Shown here: piece by piece, positions 1-10,141 of the stretch | How positions within the stretch are numbered: position 1 is the stretch's first letter | Layout of the letters: every line of letters begins with the position of its first letter | DNA from: Thiobacillus thioparus DSM 505 | GTDB taxonomy: Bacteria > Pseudomonadota > Gammaproteobacteria > Burkholderiales > Thiobacillaceae | Assembly: GCF_000373385.1 (NCBI RefSeq) | Contig: NZ_KB891316.1 | Coordinates: 754,493 to 818,492 of the forward strand | Reading direction: 5' to 3' | Length of the DNA stretch: 64,000 nucleotides | The notes under the pieces: generated by a model | Databases searched by the model: none | Told to the model about the DNA's origin: nothing | What the model saw: only the letters and a program-made list of their open reading frames with translations | Position numbers and translations under genes: made by a program

Positions 1-416
1 AGAACGGCTTGGAAGAGGAACGGCGGCTGATGTACGTGGCGATCACCCGCGCGCGCCGGCGCCTGTACCTGTCGCACGCGCAGTCGCGCATGCTGCATGG
101 GCAGATCCGCTACAGCCTGCCATCGCGTTTTCTCGACGAACTGCCGGAACAGGTCCTGCTCAACCTCAACCGCCGCGATTCCGCCCATCCGTCACGCGTC
201 CAGCAGACCACCTGCCACTATGGCACGCCAGCGCCACGCAACCCGGGCAACGACACCGGCTACAAGGTGGGGCAAAGCGTCGCCCACGCCAAATTCGGCA
301 CCGGCATCATCATCGACTTCGAAGGGCGCGGCGCGGACGCGCGTGTACAGGTGAAATTCCGTGACGCCGGAACGAAGTGGCTCGCGTTGGCCTACGCCAA
401 ATTGTCGCCTGCCTGA
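1..416 (+). CDS. uvrD: DNA helicase II (UvrD), C-terminal fragment
   Basis: This is the 3' end of a superfamily 1A helicase; the rest lies outside the window. The visible part opens with the EEERRLMYVAITRAR segment, which is helicase motif VI of UvrD/Rep/PcrA. It ends with the C-terminal UvrD domain (YKVGQSVAHAKFGTG...), known in the family to contact RNA polymerase. UvrD unwinds DNA in nucleotide excision and mismatch repair. The stop codon overlaps the 3' end of the convergent membrane-protein gene by about 25 bases. UvrD is preferred over Rep because of the C-terminal Tudor-like segment. Confidence 0.9.
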   Translation, partial: NGLEEERRLMYVAITRARRRLYLSHAQSRMLHGQIRYSLPSRFLDELPEQVLLNLNRRDSAHPSRVQQTTCHYGTPAPRNPGNDTGYKVGQSVAHAKFGTGIIIDFEGRGADARVQVKFRDAGTKWLALAYAKLSPA

Positions 417-1171
417 ACCGGTGCGGTATCGTCTGCCCATACCGCGAAAATCGCCTGGTACGAGGCATACAGCGAACCGAACAGCACCGGCATCGCAACC
501 AGCAGACCGAGCAGCAGCGGCACCAACGCGGCGATGAACAGCAGCAGGCCGAGCGCGATGCTGTTGGTCAGCATCGCCACCCAGTTGCGGGCGACGGCCT
601 TGAGGCTCACGCCCAATGCGGTTGCTGGGCGGGCGCCACCGAACAGGATCAGCGCGGGGGCGAACCAGGTGGCCATGATCAACGGGGTAAACAGCACCAT
701 CCCGACGAGCACCGCAGGCAGGGCCTGATTCATCATGGCCTGCATCTCGGCCGGCGAGGCCTTGCCGCCTTTGGCGGTGTCCATCACGGCCTGCGGGTCG
801 AAGCCCATGGCAAGCATGATCTGGCCGATCACCAGCGCACCCAGCAGCTGCACCGCGCCGACCGTCATCAGCGGAATCACCGGTCCACGCACGCCCGCCA
901 GGAAGTGCGGCAACTCGAGCTCCTTGCTCCGGTCGAGCGCGCGGTATGCCGCCATGAAGCCTGCCACCATCAGGGGCGAGGCCAGATCCGACAGCGAGCC
1001 GCCCACCAGCGGAATGAGGCCGAGCGCCATGATCGCGCCGAACATCAAGCCGAACGCGGCCGACAACAACAGGGGATTTTTTCGGTACAGGCGAAAGCCC
1101 GCGACCACCCACTGGAAACCCTGGCTGGCCGCGACCTTGCGCGGGACGTCTTGATTGGAAGCAGTATTCAT
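392..1171 (-). CDS. BPSS1780-family polytopic membrane protein
   Basis: A 259-residue inner-membrane protein of unknown function. The ATG at 1171 is chosen because MNTASNQD begins the family-like N-terminus; an in-frame ATG ten codons upstream is possible. The chain has about five or six hydrophobic segments (for example LLLSAAFGLMFGAIMALG and LGLLLFIAALVPLLLGLL) with short polar loops and an Ala/Met-rich loop in the middle. It resembles the conserved betaproteobacterial BPSS1780 membrane family, which has no assigned biochemical role. It converges on uvrD with overlapping 3' ends. Confidence 0.75.
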   Translation of the reverse strand: MNTASNQDVPRKVAASQGFQWVVAGFRLYRKNPLLLSAAFGLMFGAIMALGLIPLVGGSLSDLASPLMVAGFMAAYRALDRSKELELPHFLAGVRGPVIPLMTVGAVQLLGALVIGQIMLAMGFDPQAVMDTAKGGKASPAEMQAMMNQALPAVLVGMVLFTPLIMATWFAPALILFGGARPATALGVSLKAVARNWVAMLTNSIALGLLLFIAALVPLLLGLLVAMPVLFGSLYASYQAIFAVWADDTAPVQAGDNLA

Positions 1172-1219
1172 GCGGCCGATTTTAACCGACGCCGCATGCA
1201 AAGATTCAGAACGCCGTGA

Positions 1220-1546
1220 TCACCATTCCTTGATCACCCACATCGGCGGCCGCATCCCGGAATCGAGGCTGTCCTGGCGGGCAAACTGGCCGTCGCCCTT
1301 TTCGTCGATGAGGTAATACGGCTTGCCGACCTTGGGAATGACTTTCAGCATATAAAGCTTGCCGTGGGCGCGATATTCGATCACGCGCCCTCCCTGGCTG
1401 CTCGGCTTGATGGTCACGGGTGGCGCATCACCGGGGCCCGGCGGGCCGTCGGGGACGGGTGTGAGCCCGGGCGGTTGCTCGGACGGGCCGGCGGCGACGG
1501 CCAGGCCGCTCAACAACAGGGTCAACAACAAAACGGGATAACGCAT
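1220..1546 (-). CDS. DUF2782 family secreted protein
   Basis: A 108-residue protein with a Sec signal peptide (MRYPVLLLTLLLSGLAVAA). A proline/glycine-rich linker and a compact C-terminal domain follow (GGRVIEYRAHGKLYMLKV... PYYLID). The start at 1546 has GGAG six bases upstream, better placed than the longer in-frame start at 1597. DUF2782 proteins commonly sit beside polA in beta- and gammaproteobacteria, as here with one gene between them. Function is unknown; the domain looks periplasmic. Confidence 0.8.
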   Translation of the reverse strand: MRYPVLLLTLLLSGLAVAAGPSEQPPGLTPVPDGPPGPGDAPPVTIKPSSQGGRVIEYRAHGKLYMLKVIPKVGKPYYLIDEKGDGQFARQDSLDSGMRPPMWVIKEW

Positions 1547-1603
1547 GGCAGGCTCCGGAATCAAGGCAAACAGAATGGACTTAAATGAACGAGGCACATC
1601 GAC

Positions 1604-2332
1604 TCACAGATTGAACTGGATGTCGCGCTCGGCCAGCGACGGGATGAAGCCGCGTTTCTCATAGTGGCCGAAAATGGCATCGACCACCTGTTCGGGGTCG
1701 TCGATGATATGCATCAGGTCGACATCCTCGGGGGAAATCATGCCCTCTTCCACCAACCGGCTCCTCACCCAGTCGGCCAACCCCGCCCAGAATTTCGAGC
1801 CGACCAGGATGATGGGGATGCGCGCGATCTTGCCGGTCTGCACCAGCGTGAGCGCCTCGGTCAGTTCATCCAGCGTGCCATAACCGCCCGGCATGACGAC
1901 ATAGGCGGCGGCGAATTTGACGAACATGACCTTGCGCGCAAAAAAATGCTGGAAGGTCTGGCTGATGTCCTGGTAGGTGTTCGCACTCTGTTCGTGCGGC
2001 AGCTGGATATTGAGGCCGACGCTGGGCGATTTTCCGAAGTAGGCCCCCTTGTTGGCGGCTTCCATGATGCCAGGGCCGCCGCCGGAGATGACCGAGAAGC
2101 CGGCATCGGACAGTTTGCGCGCGATGACTTCGGTCAACATGTAATACGCGTGGTCAGGCGGCGTGCGGGCGCTGCCGAAAATCGACACGGCCGGGCGGAT
2201 GAACGCCAGCCGTTCGGTCGCCTCGACGAACTCTGCCATAATTCCCAGCATCCGCCATGACTCGCGTGCCGAGTAGTCAATTTCGGCGGTGCGCCCCGGG
2301 TCAGCGGCGGCGGGCAATTTTTCCAAGTGCAT
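1604..2332 (-). CDS. LOG-family Rossmann-fold protein (TIGR00730)
   Basis: A 242-residue protein of the lysine-decarboxylase-like/LOG family. It carries the diagnostic PGGYGTLDE motif (PGGxGTxxE) and an upstream GGGPGIMEAANKGA nucleotide-binding loop. Characterised relatives hydrolyse the N-glycosidic bond of nucleoside 5'-monophosphates, including cytokinin ribotides, or PpnN-type purine/pyrimidine nucleotides; older annotations as lysine decarboxylase are not supported. The ATG at 2332 is only 13 bases from the proposed divergent polA start, so one of the two starts may lie further in. Substrate is not predictable from the sequence. Confidence 0.85.
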   Translation of the reverse strand: MHLEKLPAAADPGRTAEIDYSARESWRMLGIMAEFVEATERLAFIRPAVSIFGSARTPPDHAYYMLTEVIARKLSDAGFSVISGGGPGIMEAANKGAYFGKSPSVGLNIQLPHEQSANTYQDISQTFQHFFARKVMFVKFAAAYVVMPGGYGTLDELTEALTLVQTGKIARIPIILVGSKFWAGLADWVRSRLVEEGMISPEDVDLMHIIDDPEQVVDAIFGHYEKRGFIPSLAERDIQFNL

Positions 2333-2345
2333 TTTCGAGCGCCTC

Positions 2346-5072
2346 GTGAACGATTCTAATGTAAGTCAGCCAAGAAAAATCCTGCTGTTGGTGGACGGCT
2401 CATCCTACCTGTATCGCGCGTTTCATGCGCTGCCCGACCTGCGCAACTCGGCAGGCGAGCCGACCAATGCGATCAAGGGTGTGCTCTCCATGCTGCACAA
2501 GCTGCGGAAGGACCATGCGGCCGATTATATCGCCTGCGTGTTCGACGCGAAGGGCAAGACCTTCCGCGATGATCTCTATCCGGCCTACAAGGAGCATCGC
2601 CCACCCATGCCGGACGACCTGCGCAGCCAGATCGAGCCCCTGCACGAAGCGATCCGCGCCGAAGGCTGGCCGCTCGTCGTCATCGACGGCGTCGAGGCCG
2701 ACGACGTGATCGGCACGCTGGTGCAGCACGCGACCGGGAAAGGCATCCGCAGCATCGTCTCCACCGGCGACAAGGACATGGCCCAGCTGGTCGACGACCA
2801 TGTGACGCTGGTCAACACCATGAGTGCGGAGACGCTCGACGAGGCCGGTGTCGCCGCCAAATTCGGCGTGCCGCCCGAGCGCATCATCGATTACCTCACG
2901 CTGGTCGGCGACGCGGTCGACAACGTCCCCGGCGTCGCCAAATGCGGGCCGAAAACCGCGGTGAAATGGCTGACCGAATTCGGCACGCTCGACAACCTGA
3001 TGGCGCACGCCGACGAGATCAAGGGCGTGGTCGGCGACAACCTGCGTGCCGCCCGCGACTGGCTGCCACAGGCACGCGTGCTGATCACCATCAAGACCGA
3101 CGTCGACCTGCCCTTCGATTTTGACGATCTCGTCCTGAAGCCGCGCGACACCGGCGCGCTGCGGCCGCTGTTCGAGCGCTACGAATTCCGCACCTGGCTG
3201 CGCGAACTCGATGCCGCTGCGACGGCGAATCCCGACATCCCCGAACAGGACAGCAGCGGCAAGCATCGCGCCCACTACGAAACTCTCCTTACCGAGGCTC
3301 AGCTCGACGCCTGGATCGCCAAGCTGAGTTCGGCACCGACGTTTGCGCTCGACACCGAGACCACCAGCCTCGATGCCATGCAGGCCGAACTGGTCGGCAT
3401 CTCGTTCGCCACGGCGCATGGCGAAGCAGCCTACCTGCCGCTGGCGCATCACTACGCCGGCGCGCCCGCGCAACTGGAGCGCGACGCCGTCCTGGCCAAG
3501 CTGAAACCCTTGCTGGAAAATCGCGAACCGAAAATCATCGGCCAGCACCTCAAGTACGACCGCCACGTGTTTGCCAACTACGGCATCGCGCTCGGCGGCG
3601 TGATCGACGACACGCTGCTGCAGTCCTACGTGATCGAAGCCCATCAGTCGCACGAGCTCGGCAATCTGGCTTCACGCCACCTCGGACTGGAAACGATCAG
3701 CTACGACGACGTCACCGGCAAGGGTGCGGCGCGCATCGGTTTCGAACAAGTGGCAATCGAACGCGCCAGCGAATACGCCGCGGAGGATGCCGACGTCACG
3801 CTGCGCGTGCGCGATGCGCTGACGCCGCAGATCGAGGCGTCCGACAAGCTGGGCTTCGTCTACCGCCACATCGAACTGCCGGTGGCGGAAATCCTGTTCC
3901 GCATGGAGCGCACCGGCGTGCTGATCGACCGTACCCTGCTCGCCGCCCAGAGCGGCGAACTCGGCCGCAAGATGCTGGAGCTGGAGCAGCGCGCCTACCA
4001 GGAGGCCGGCCAGCCGTTCAACCTCGGTTCGCCCAAACAGATCGGCGACATCCTGTTCACGCAAAAAGGCCTGCCGGTCGTCAAGAAAACGCCGAGCGGC
4101 GCGCCGTCCACCGACGAGGAAACGCTGGAACAACTGGCGCTGGACCATCCCATCGCGCGAGCGATCCTCGACTATCGCGGCATGGCCAAGCTGAAGTCGA
4201 CCTACACCGACAAGCTGCCGCAGATGATCGATCCGCGGACGGGGCGCGTGCATACCAGCTATTCCCAGGCCACCGCCGTGACCGGCCGGCTGGCGAGTTC
4301 CGACCCCAACCTGCAGAACATTCCCGCGCGCACCGCCGAGGGCCGCCGCATCCGCGAGGCCTTCATCGCGCCGCCAGGGCACGTACTGGTGTCGGCCGAC
4401 TATTCGCAGATCGAGTTGCGCATCATGGCGCACCTCTCCGACGACGCCGGCCTGCTGAAGGCTTTCGCCGAGGACCGCGACATCCACACCGCCACCGCCG
4501 CCGAAGTGTTCGGCGTGCCGCTCGACGACGTCAGCGCCGACCAGCGGCGCATGGCCAAGGTCATCAACTTCGGGCTCATCTACGGCATGTCGGCATTCGG
4601 GCTGGCCAGCCAGCTCAACCTCGAGCGTGCTGCCGCCCAGACCTACATCGACCGCTACTTCGCGCGCTACCCCGGGGTGGCCGACTACATGCAGCGCACG
4701 CGCGAAACCGCGCGCAGCCAGGGCTACGTCGAGACCGTGTTCGGACGCCGGCTGTACCTGCCGGAGATCAACGCGAAGAACCCGGCACGCCGTCAGGGCG
4801 CCGAACGCGCCGCCATCAACGCGCCGATGCAGGGCACGGCCGCCGACCTCATCAAGCTGGCGATGATCGCGGTGCAGAATCACCTCGACAGCCAAGGCAT
4901 GCAAACCAAGCTGCTCATGCAAGTGCATGATGAACTGGTGCTCGAAGTGCCGGAGGCGGAACGCAACGCGATCTGCGAAGTGCTCCCTGCACTCATGTGC
5001 GGCGTTGCCCAGCTCAAGGTCGTACTCGATGCCAAGCTGGGCGTCGGCCCCAACTGGGAACGCGCCCATTGA
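2346..5072 (+). CDS. polA: DNA polymerase I
   Basis: A 908-residue three-domain polymerase that fills gaps and removes RNA primers. Residues 1 to about 290 are the 5'-3' nuclease (LLVDGSSYLYRAFHAL; STGDKDMAQLV; VPGVAKCGPKTA). About 310-490 is the 3'-5' exonuclease with the acidic motif FALDTETTSLD intact, so proofreading should be active. About 520-908 is the polymerase (SADYSQIELRIMAH; RRMAKVINFGLIYG; MQVHDELVLEVP). GTG at 2346 is the likely start; the open frame extends 19 codons further upstream without a family match. Length is normal for PolA. Confidence 0.97.
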   Translation: MNDSNVSQPRKILLLVDGSSYLYRAFHALPDLRNSAGEPTNAIKGVLSMLHKLRKDHAADYIACVFDAKGKTFRDDLYPAYKEHRPPMPDDLRSQIEPLHEAIRAEGWPLVVIDGVEADDVIGTLVQHATGKGIRSIVSTGDKDMAQLVDDHVTLVNTMSAETLDEAGVAAKFGVPPERIIDYLTLVGDAVDNVPGVAKCGPKTAVKWLTEFGTLDNLMAHADEIKGVVGDNLRAARDWLPQARVLITIKTDVDLPFDFDDLVLKPRDTGALRPLFERYEFRTWLRELDAAATANPDIPEQDSSGKHRAHYETLLTEAQLDAWIAKLSSAPTFALDTETTSLDAMQAELVGISFATAHGEAAYLPLAHHYAGAPAQLERDAVLAKLKPLLENREPKIIGQHLKYDRHVFANYGIALGGVIDDTLLQSYVIEAHQSHELGNLASRHLGLETISYDDVTGKGAARIGFEQVAIERASEYAAEDADVTLRVRDALTPQIEASDKLGFVYRHIELPVAEILFRMERTGVLIDRTLLAAQSGELGRKMLELEQRAYQEAGQPFNLGSPKQIGDILFTQKGLPVVKKTPSGAPSTDEETLEQLALDHPIARAILDYRGMAKLKSTYTDKLPQMIDPRTGRVHTSYSQATAVTGRLASSDPNLQNIPARTAEGRRIREAFIAPPGHVLVSADYSQIELRIMAHLSDDAGLLKAFAEDRDIHTATAAEVFGVPLDDVSADQRRMAKVINFGLIYGMSAFGLASQLNLERAAAQTYIDRYFARYPGVADYMQRTRETARSQGYVETVFGRRLYLPEINAKNPARRQGAERAAINAPMQGTAADLIKLAMIAVQNHLDSQGMQTKLLMQVHDELVLEVPEAERNAICEVLPALMCGVAQLKVVLDAKLGVGPNWERAH

Positions 5073-5211
5073 AGCGTATGCCTTTCGCGGATGGCTCGTT
5101 CCTTGTGGCCTCCGGGCGCTTTAATTAAAAGGAAATCGCCAGCCTCATGGTCTATTTCGCCGCCGGCCATCCATGAGGCCACCCTCGATCGACGGCTCCT
5201 CCCCATCCAAA

Positions 5212-5237
5212 CGAAAAACGGGCGCCAGCGCGCCCGT
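5212..5237 (-). terminator. Rho-independent terminator of the OmpA-like gene
   Basis: An 8-bp perfect stem (ACGGGCGC / GCGCCCGT, 5218-5237) with a 4-base loop. Read on the minus strand it is followed by TTTTT (5213-5217). It lies 20 bases past the stop codon of the minus-strand ompA-like gene. Confidence 0.85.
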
Positions 5238-5257
5238 TCCGTTTGCCTCCTGTCCAT

Positions 5258-6466
5258 TTACTGCAGCGGGATCAGTTCCACACGGCGGTTCTTCGCACGG
5301 CCCGCAGCGGTCTTGTTGTCGGCCACCGGCTGGGCTTCGCCATATCCCCGGGCAGTCAGGCGTTCGGCCGCGATCCCGTGCTTGATGAGATAGGCGCGTA
5401 CGGTCTCGGCCCGGCGCTGCGACAGCATGAGGTTGTACGCAATGGAACTGGCCGCATCGGTGTAGCCCGCCACTTCCACCTTGACCTCGCCCCACTCCTT
5501 CAGCGTGGCGGCAGCATTGTCCAGAATCGTGATGGATTCGGGACGCAGTCTGGCGCTGTCGTTGTCGAAGTTCACGCCATCCAGCATCAGCTTCCTGGGC
5601 GCCGCGGGTACGACGGCCGGCGCCGGCGCCGGCTCGACGGCCCGGGGCGGGCAGCCATCGGTGGTACCCGGTGCGGGCACCGCCGGGCATGCGTCCCGGT
5701 GATCCGGAATCCCGTCGCCATCGGAATCCAGCGGGCAGCCCCCGGCGCCGACCCTCACGCCAGCCGGCGTATCGGGACAGCGGTCGAGGCCGTCGAACAC
5801 GCCGTCGTTGTCGGAGTCCAGCGGGCACCCGCGCACGTCGACCTTGGCGCCACTCGGGGTATGAGGGCACGCGTCCAGGCGGTTGGCCACGCCGTCGCCG
5901 TCGGAATCGAGCGGCGCGCCCAGGCCCCAGGAATACCCCAGCAGCGCCTGGACGTTGATCAGCCCGGCATTCGGCAGGCTGCTGTTGCCGAACGACTGAT
6001 CGGCACGCAGCTCCCAGCGGAACGCATCGTTCGCCCCCACGGCCCAGTCCTGGCCAATGCCCAACGACGCCATGGGGCGGGTGAAGTCGACGTTGCCGTC
6101 GGTGTTGACGTTCATCAGGCCCAGGCCGCCCGACAGGAACCAGTTGTATCGCTGCTGCCGGGAAAACAGCCATTCGAGGCCGCCTCTCAGCGTGGTGACA
6201 TCGGCATCACCCACTCCGGCGCGATCGCCGTCATACGCCCCGTACACCAGATCGCCAAAGAGATTGAAGTCGTCATTGAGCCGCTGGCCATAACGCAGAC
6301 CGAGCAGCGGGTTGGCTTCGCCATCCTTGCCTCCGACCAGACTCTTGTCTGCCCAGCCACCGCCCAGGAGCAGTCCCAGTTCGCGCTCGGGCATGTCCGC
6401 GGCGTGGGCCGCGCCGCCCAACACCCCCATGCCGGCCAGCAGCCAGACTACGCAGGATTGTTTCAT
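5258..6466 (-). CDS. OmpA-family outer-membrane protein with TSP3 calcium-binding repeats
   Basis: A 402-residue envelope protein. A signal peptide (VVWLLAGMGVLGGAAHA) leads into an N-terminal eight-strand-type beta-barrel of about 180 residues. Three thrombospondin type-3-like Asp-rich repeats follow (DSDGDGVANRLDACP; DSDNDGVFDGLDRCP; DSDGDGIPDHRDACP), which bind Ca2+ in homologues, then a Pro/Ala linker. The C-terminal OmpA peptidoglycan-binding domain contains the NLMLSQRRAETVRAYL helix. It probably tethers the outer membrane to peptidoglycan. ATG 6466 is preferred over 6478 because GGGA lies six bases upstream. It is monocistronic with its own terminator. Confidence 0.9.
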   Translation of the reverse strand: MKQSCVVWLLAGMGVLGGAAHAADMPERELGLLLGGGWADKSLVGGKDGEANPLLGLRYGQRLNDDFNLFGDLVYGAYDGDRAGVGDADVTTLRGGLEWLFSRQQRYNWFLSGGLGLMNVNTDGNVDFTRPMASLGIGQDWAVGANDAFRWELRADQSFGNSSLPNAGLINVQALLGYSWGLGAPLDSDGDGVANRLDACPHTPSGAKVDVRGCPLDSDNDGVFDGLDRCPDTPAGVRVGAGGCPLDSDGDGIPDHRDACPAVPAPGTTDGCPPRAVEPAPAPAVVPAAPRKLMLDGVNFDNDSARLRPESITILDNAAATLKEWGEVKVEVAGYTDAASSIAYNLMLSQRRAETVRAYLIKHGIAAERLTARGYGEAQPVADNKTAAGRAKNRRVELIPLQ

Positions 6467-6612
6467 GGTGAATCCCATCCCCTATAAACCGAACCCGCAG
6501 CCGCCCCCGTGCTCGGACGAATCGGATCCTTCAAGACAGACAGCGGCTCGACAATCCCTTAACCGACTCATCAGTCGGCGACCGGATTGGGCTCGCGCAA
6601 AAACGATAAAAC

Positions 6613-7041
6613 CTATTTTTTGAGGCTGTCCCGGATCTCACGCAGCAGCACGATGTCTTCCGGCGGCGCAGCTGGTGCGGCGGGTGCAGGCGGTGTTTCC
6701 TTCTTCAGCCGGTTGATCTGCTTGACGAGGATGAAGACGATGAAGGCCAGGATGATGAAATTCAGCAGGATGGTCAGAAAGCTACCGTAGGCGAATACCG
6801 GTACCCCGGCTTTCTTCACTTCCACCAGCGTCATCGCCACGCCTTCCGGCACGGTCTTCAACGGCAGGAACAGGTTGGAAAAATCGAAGCCGCCAAATAT
6901 CGCGCCCACGATCGGCATGATCAGATCGTTGACGATCGAGTCGACGATCTTGCCGAACGCCGCGCCGATAATCACGCCCACCGCCAGATCCATGGCATTG
7001 CCCTTGACCGCGAACTCCTTGAATTCAGTGACGAAACTCAT
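6613..7041 (-). CDS. mscL: Large-conductance mechanosensitive channel MscL
   Basis: A 142-residue inner-membrane channel that opens under membrane tension to release solutes during hypo-osmotic shock. Helix TM1 starts at [20 protein letters not shown], the signature MscL pore helix. TM2 ([19 protein letters not shown]) and a cytoplasmic bundle follow, with an Ala/Pro-rich insert before the last helix ([14 protein letters not shown]). The ATG at 7041 has a near-perfect AGGAGGG. The longer open frame upstream runs into the divergent dusB promoter and is not coding. Homopentamer in the family. Confidence 0.96.
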   Translation of the reverse strand: MSFVTEFKEFAVKGNAMDLAVGVIIGAAFGKIVDSIVNDLIMPIVGAIFGGFDFSNLFLPLKTVPEGVAMTLVEVKKAGVPVFAYGSFLTILLNFIILAFIVFILVKQINRLKKETPPAPAAPAAPPEDIVLLREIRDSLKK

Positions 7042-7160
7042 GCTTACCCTCCTGATTGTTGACCCTGTACAGCCGCGTTGATGGTAGCCGCTCACGCGCC
7101 GATGCACCACCACAAAAGCGGAAATTTTCACGCTTGGTCGAGACCCGCGAGGAGGGTAAA

Positions 7161-8225
7161 ATGCCACTCCTTATGCGTATCGGTCGCCACCATCTCAAGA
7201 ACCGCCTGATCGTCGCCCCCATGGCCGGGGTGACCGATCGGCCTTTCCGCCAGCTTTGCAAGAAGCTGGGCGCGGGCATGGCCGTGTCCGAGATGGTGAC
7301 GTCGAACTCGCTGCTGTACGGTTCAGCCAAGACCGCGCGACGCGCCAACCACGAAGGCGAGGTCGATCCGATCAGCGTGCAGATCGCCGGCGCCGATCCG
7401 CAGATGATGGCGGAAGCCGCGCGCCACAATGTCGACCGCGGCGCGCAGATCATCGACATCAACATGGGCTGTCCGGCCAAGAAGGTGTGCAACGTGATGG
7501 CGGGCTCGGCGCTGCTGCAGGACGAGTCGCTGGTCGGCCACATCCTCGACGCGGTGGTGAAGGCCGTTCCCGAAGTCCCGGTAACGCTGAAGATCCGCAC
7601 CGGCTGGGATCGCGAACACCGCAATGCGCTCAACATCCTGAAGATCGCCGAGAACGCAGGCGTGCAGGCGCTGGCGATGCACGGTCGCACGCGCGCCTGC
7701 GGCTACACCGGCGAGGCCGAGTACGACACCATCCGCGCAGTGAAGGCGGAGGCCCGCATCCCCGTCATCGCCAACGGCGACATCACCACGCCGGAAAAAG
7801 CGCAGTACGTCCTCGAATACACCGACGCCGACGCCGTGATGATCGGCCGCGCCGCGCAGGGGCGCCCGTGGATCTTCCGCGAGATCGAACATTTCCTGGC
7901 TACCGGCACGCACCTGCCGCAGCCGGAAGTCTCGGAAATCCACGCCGTGCTGCTCGAACACATTCACGATCTGTATGCGTTCTACGGCGACGTCACTGGC
8001 GTGCGCGTGGCACGCAAGCACATTTCCTGGTACACCCGCGGACTCGTCGGCAGCAGCGCCTTCCGCCACACCATGAACCAGCTCGACTCGGTGGCCGAAC
8101 AGCTCACCGTGGTAAACGATTATTTTGCCCAGGCGGCACGCGCCGACAGCCGTCTGCGCTACGAAACCAACCACGACAACAATAGCGCGCAGAACATGCC
8201 GCCTGCCTCGCGGCTCGCGGCATAA
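7161..8225 (+). CDS. dusB: tRNA-dihydrouridine synthase B
   Basis: A 354-residue FMN/NADPH enzyme reducing uridine to dihydrouridine in the tRNA D-loop. The TIM barrel opens with [17 protein letters not shown]. It has the catalytic-cysteine motif [11 protein letters not shown], the FMN-phosphate segment VIANGDI and the [11 protein letters not shown] motif typical of DusB. ATG 7161 follows GGAGGG with good spacing; upstream codons in the open frame are noncoding. It is the first gene of the classical dusB-fis pair, with fis 15 bases downstream. Confidence 0.96.
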   Translation: MPLLMRIGRHHLKNRLIVAPMAGVTDRPFRQLCKKLGAGMAVSEMVTSNSLLYGSAKTARRANHEGEVDPISVQIAGADPQMMAEAARHNVDRGAQIIDINMGCPAKKVCNVMAGSALLQDESLVGHILDAVVKAVPEVPVTLKIRTGWDREHRNALNILKIAENAGVQALAMHGRTRACGYTGEAEYDTIRAVKAEARIPVIANGDITTPEKAQYVLEYTDADAVMIGRAAQGRPWIFREIEHFLATGTHLPQPEVSEIHAVLLEHIHDLYAFYGDVTGVRVARKHISWYTRGLVGSSAFRHTMNQLDSVAEQLTVVNDYFAQAARADSRLRYETNHDNNSAQNMPPASRLAA

Positions 8226-8240
8226 AAAGGGAACTTCAAC

Positions 8241-8480
8241 ATGATCGAAGAAAACGAAATCGCCGCGTGCATGCGGCGGTCGCTTAACCGCTATTTCAAG
8301 GATCTTGACGGCGAAACGCCGAGCGAGGTCTACAACATGGTGGTGAGCGCGGTGGAAAAGCCCCTGTTGGCCTACATCCTCGATCGTGCCGAAGGCAACC
8401 AGACCCGCGCCGCCGACATGCTCGGCATCAACCGCAACACCCTGCGCAAGAAAATGCGCGAACACGGCCTTTCCGACTGA
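8241..8480 (+). CDS. fis: DNA-binding protein Fis
   Basis: A 79-residue nucleoid-associated protein. The N-terminal dimerisation helices lead to the C-terminal helix-turn-helix ([20 protein letters not shown]), the most conserved part of Fis. Fis dimers bend DNA and activate rRNA promoters and recombination in gammaproteobacteria. The betaproteobacterial protein is shorter at the N-terminus, as here. It is cotranscribed with dusB, as in most proteobacteria, and seven bases separate it from purH. Confidence 0.95.
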   Translation: MIEENEIAACMRRSLNRYFKDLDGETPSEVYNMVVSAVEKPLLAYILDRAEGNQTRAADMLGINRNTLRKKMREHGLSD

Positions 8481-8487
8481 ATCCATC

Positions 8488-10047
8488 ATGACCATCAAAC
8501 GTGCGCTTCTTTCCGTGTCGGATAAAACCGGCCTCGTCGATTTCGCCCGCGCGCTGGCAAACGCCGGCGTCGAACTGCTCTCCACCGGCGGCACCGCCAA
8601 GGCGCTACGCGACGCCGGCCTCGCGGTGATCGACGTCAGCGAGTACACCGGTTTCCCCGAGATGCTCGACGGCCGGGTCAAGACGCTGCACCCGAAGGTG
8701 CACGGCGGCATCCTTGCGCGGCGCGACCTGCCGGAACACGTCGCGACCATGCAGGCGCACGACATGGGCTACATCGATCTGGTGTGCGTCAACCTCTATC
8801 CCTTCGTCGCCACGGTGTCGAAGCCGCACACGCTGGACGACGCCATCGAGAACATCGACATCGGCGGCCCGGCGATGGTGCGTTCGTCGGCCAAGAACTA
8901 CCGCCATGTCGCCATCGTCACCGACCCGGCCGACTACCCGGCGCTGGTCGCGGAAATGCAGGCCAACGGCGGCGCCCTGACCGATGCCACCCGCTTCACG
9001 CTGGCGAAGAAAGCCTTCAGCCACACTGCCGAATACGATGGCGCGATCAGCAACTATCTGACCGCGCTCAACGACCGCAACGAACGCGAGACTTTCGGTG
9101 AAAAGCTGAACCTGCAGTTCACCCGCGCGCAGACCTGCCGCTACGGCGAGAACCCGCACCAGGCCGGCGCGTTCTACGTCGAGACCCATGCGCCCGCGGG
9201 CACCATCGCCACGGCCCGTCAGATCCAGGGCAAGGAACTGTCGTACAACAACATCGCCGACACCGACGCCGCGCTCGAATGCGTGAAGCTGTTCGACGCC
9301 GCCCCTGCGTGCGTCATCGTCAAGCACGCCAACCCCTGCGGCGTGGCCTACGGCGCGAACCTGCTGGACGCCTACAACCGCGCCTACCAGACCGACCCGG
9401 AATCGGCCTTCGGCGGCATCATCGCCTTCAATGGCCGCCTGGACGGCGAAACCGCGCAGGCCATCGTCGAGCGCCAGTTCGTCGAAGTCATCATCGCCCC
9501 CGAAGTCAGCCCGGAAGCGTCCGCCGCCGTCGCCGCAAAGAAGAACGTACGCCTGCTCGAATGCGGAAAATGGAGCGGTGCCGTCGCCCAGCTCGACATG
9601 AAGCGCGTGGCCGGCGGCCTGCTGGTGCAGGATGCCGACGTGCTGCTGCACGGCGAACTGAAAGTCGTCACCCAACGCGCGCCCACTGACAAGGAAATGG
9701 ATGACCTGCTGTTCGCCTGGCGCGTCGCCAAGTTCGTCAAGTCCAACGCGATCGTGTACGCGAAGGAGCGTATGACTGTCGGCGTCGGCGCCGGCCAGAT
9801 GAGCCGCGTCAACTCCGCCCGCATCGCCGCGATCAAGGCCGAGCACGCCGGCCTCGCGGTGCCCGGCTCGGTGATGGCGTCCGACGCCTTCTTTCCCTTC
9901 CGCGACGGCATCGACCAAGCCGGTGCCGCCGGCATCAAGGCCGTGATCCAGCCCGGCGGCTCGATGCGCGACGACGAAGTCATCGCCGCCGCGAACGAGC
10001 ATGGCATCGCCATGGTGTTCACCGGGACACGACATTTCCGACATTGA
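8488..10047 (+). CDS. purH: Bifunctional AICAR transformylase / IMP cyclohydrolase
   Basis: A 519-residue enzyme performing the last two steps of IMP synthesis. The N-terminal MGS-like domain is the IMP cyclohydrolase ([42 protein letters not shown]). The remainder is the folate-dependent AICAR transformylase ([39 protein letters not shown]). ATG 8488 lies seven bases after fis and begins the family sequence [12 protein letters not shown]. purD follows after a repeat-containing 94-base spacer, so the two purine genes are probably cotranscribed. Confidence 0.97.
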   Translation: MTIKRALLSVSDKTGLVDFARALANAGVELLSTGGTAKALRDAGLAVIDVSEYTGFPEMLDGRVKTLHPKVHGGILARRDLPEHVATMQAHDMGYIDLVCVNLYPFVATVSKPHTLDDAIENIDIGGPAMVRSSAKNYRHVAIVTDPADYPALVAEMQANGGALTDATRFTLAKKAFSHTAEYDGAISNYLTALNDRNERETFGEKLNLQFTRAQTCRYGENPHQAGAFYVETHAPAGTIATARQIQGKELSYNNIADTDAALECVKLFDAAPACVIVKHANPCGVAYGANLLDAYNRAYQTDPESAFGGIIAFNGRLDGETAQAIVERQFVEVIIAPEVSPEASAAVAAKKNVRLLECGKWSGAVAQLDMKRVAGGLLVQDADVLLHGELKVVTQRAPTDKEMDDLLFAWRVAKFVKSNAIVYAKERMTVGVGAGQMSRVNSARIAAIKAEHAGLAVPGSVMASDAFFPFRDGIDQAGAAGIKAVIQPGGSMRDDEVIAAANEHGIAMVFTGTRHFRH

Positions 10048-10052
10048 TTATT

Positions 10053-10138
10053 GGTAAGCGGCAAGCGGTGGGCGGTAAGCGGGAAACCCCGAACGCGCAC
10101 TGGCCGTACCGCTCACCGCTCACTCCTTACTGCTCACC
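10053..10138. repeat. Imperfect GGTAAGCGG/GGTGAGCGG microrepeat cluster, inverted
   Basis: The purH-purD spacer holds a left block built of GGTAAGCGG, CAAGCGGTGG and GCGGTAAGCGG units (10053-10082). The right block is the reverse complement type (ACCGCTCACCGCTCACTCC... TGCTCACC, 10108-10138). Together they can fold into an imperfect hairpin. A third block of the same unit lies after purD at 11423-11449. Its role is unknown. Confidence 0.6.
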
Positions 10139-10141
10139 AAA

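Noticed and set aside
2400..3653. Large minus-strand open frame inside polA
   Set aside because: Antisense shadow typical of GC-rich coding DNA; similar long shadows occur inside nifJ, purH and the PBP gene and were all dropped.
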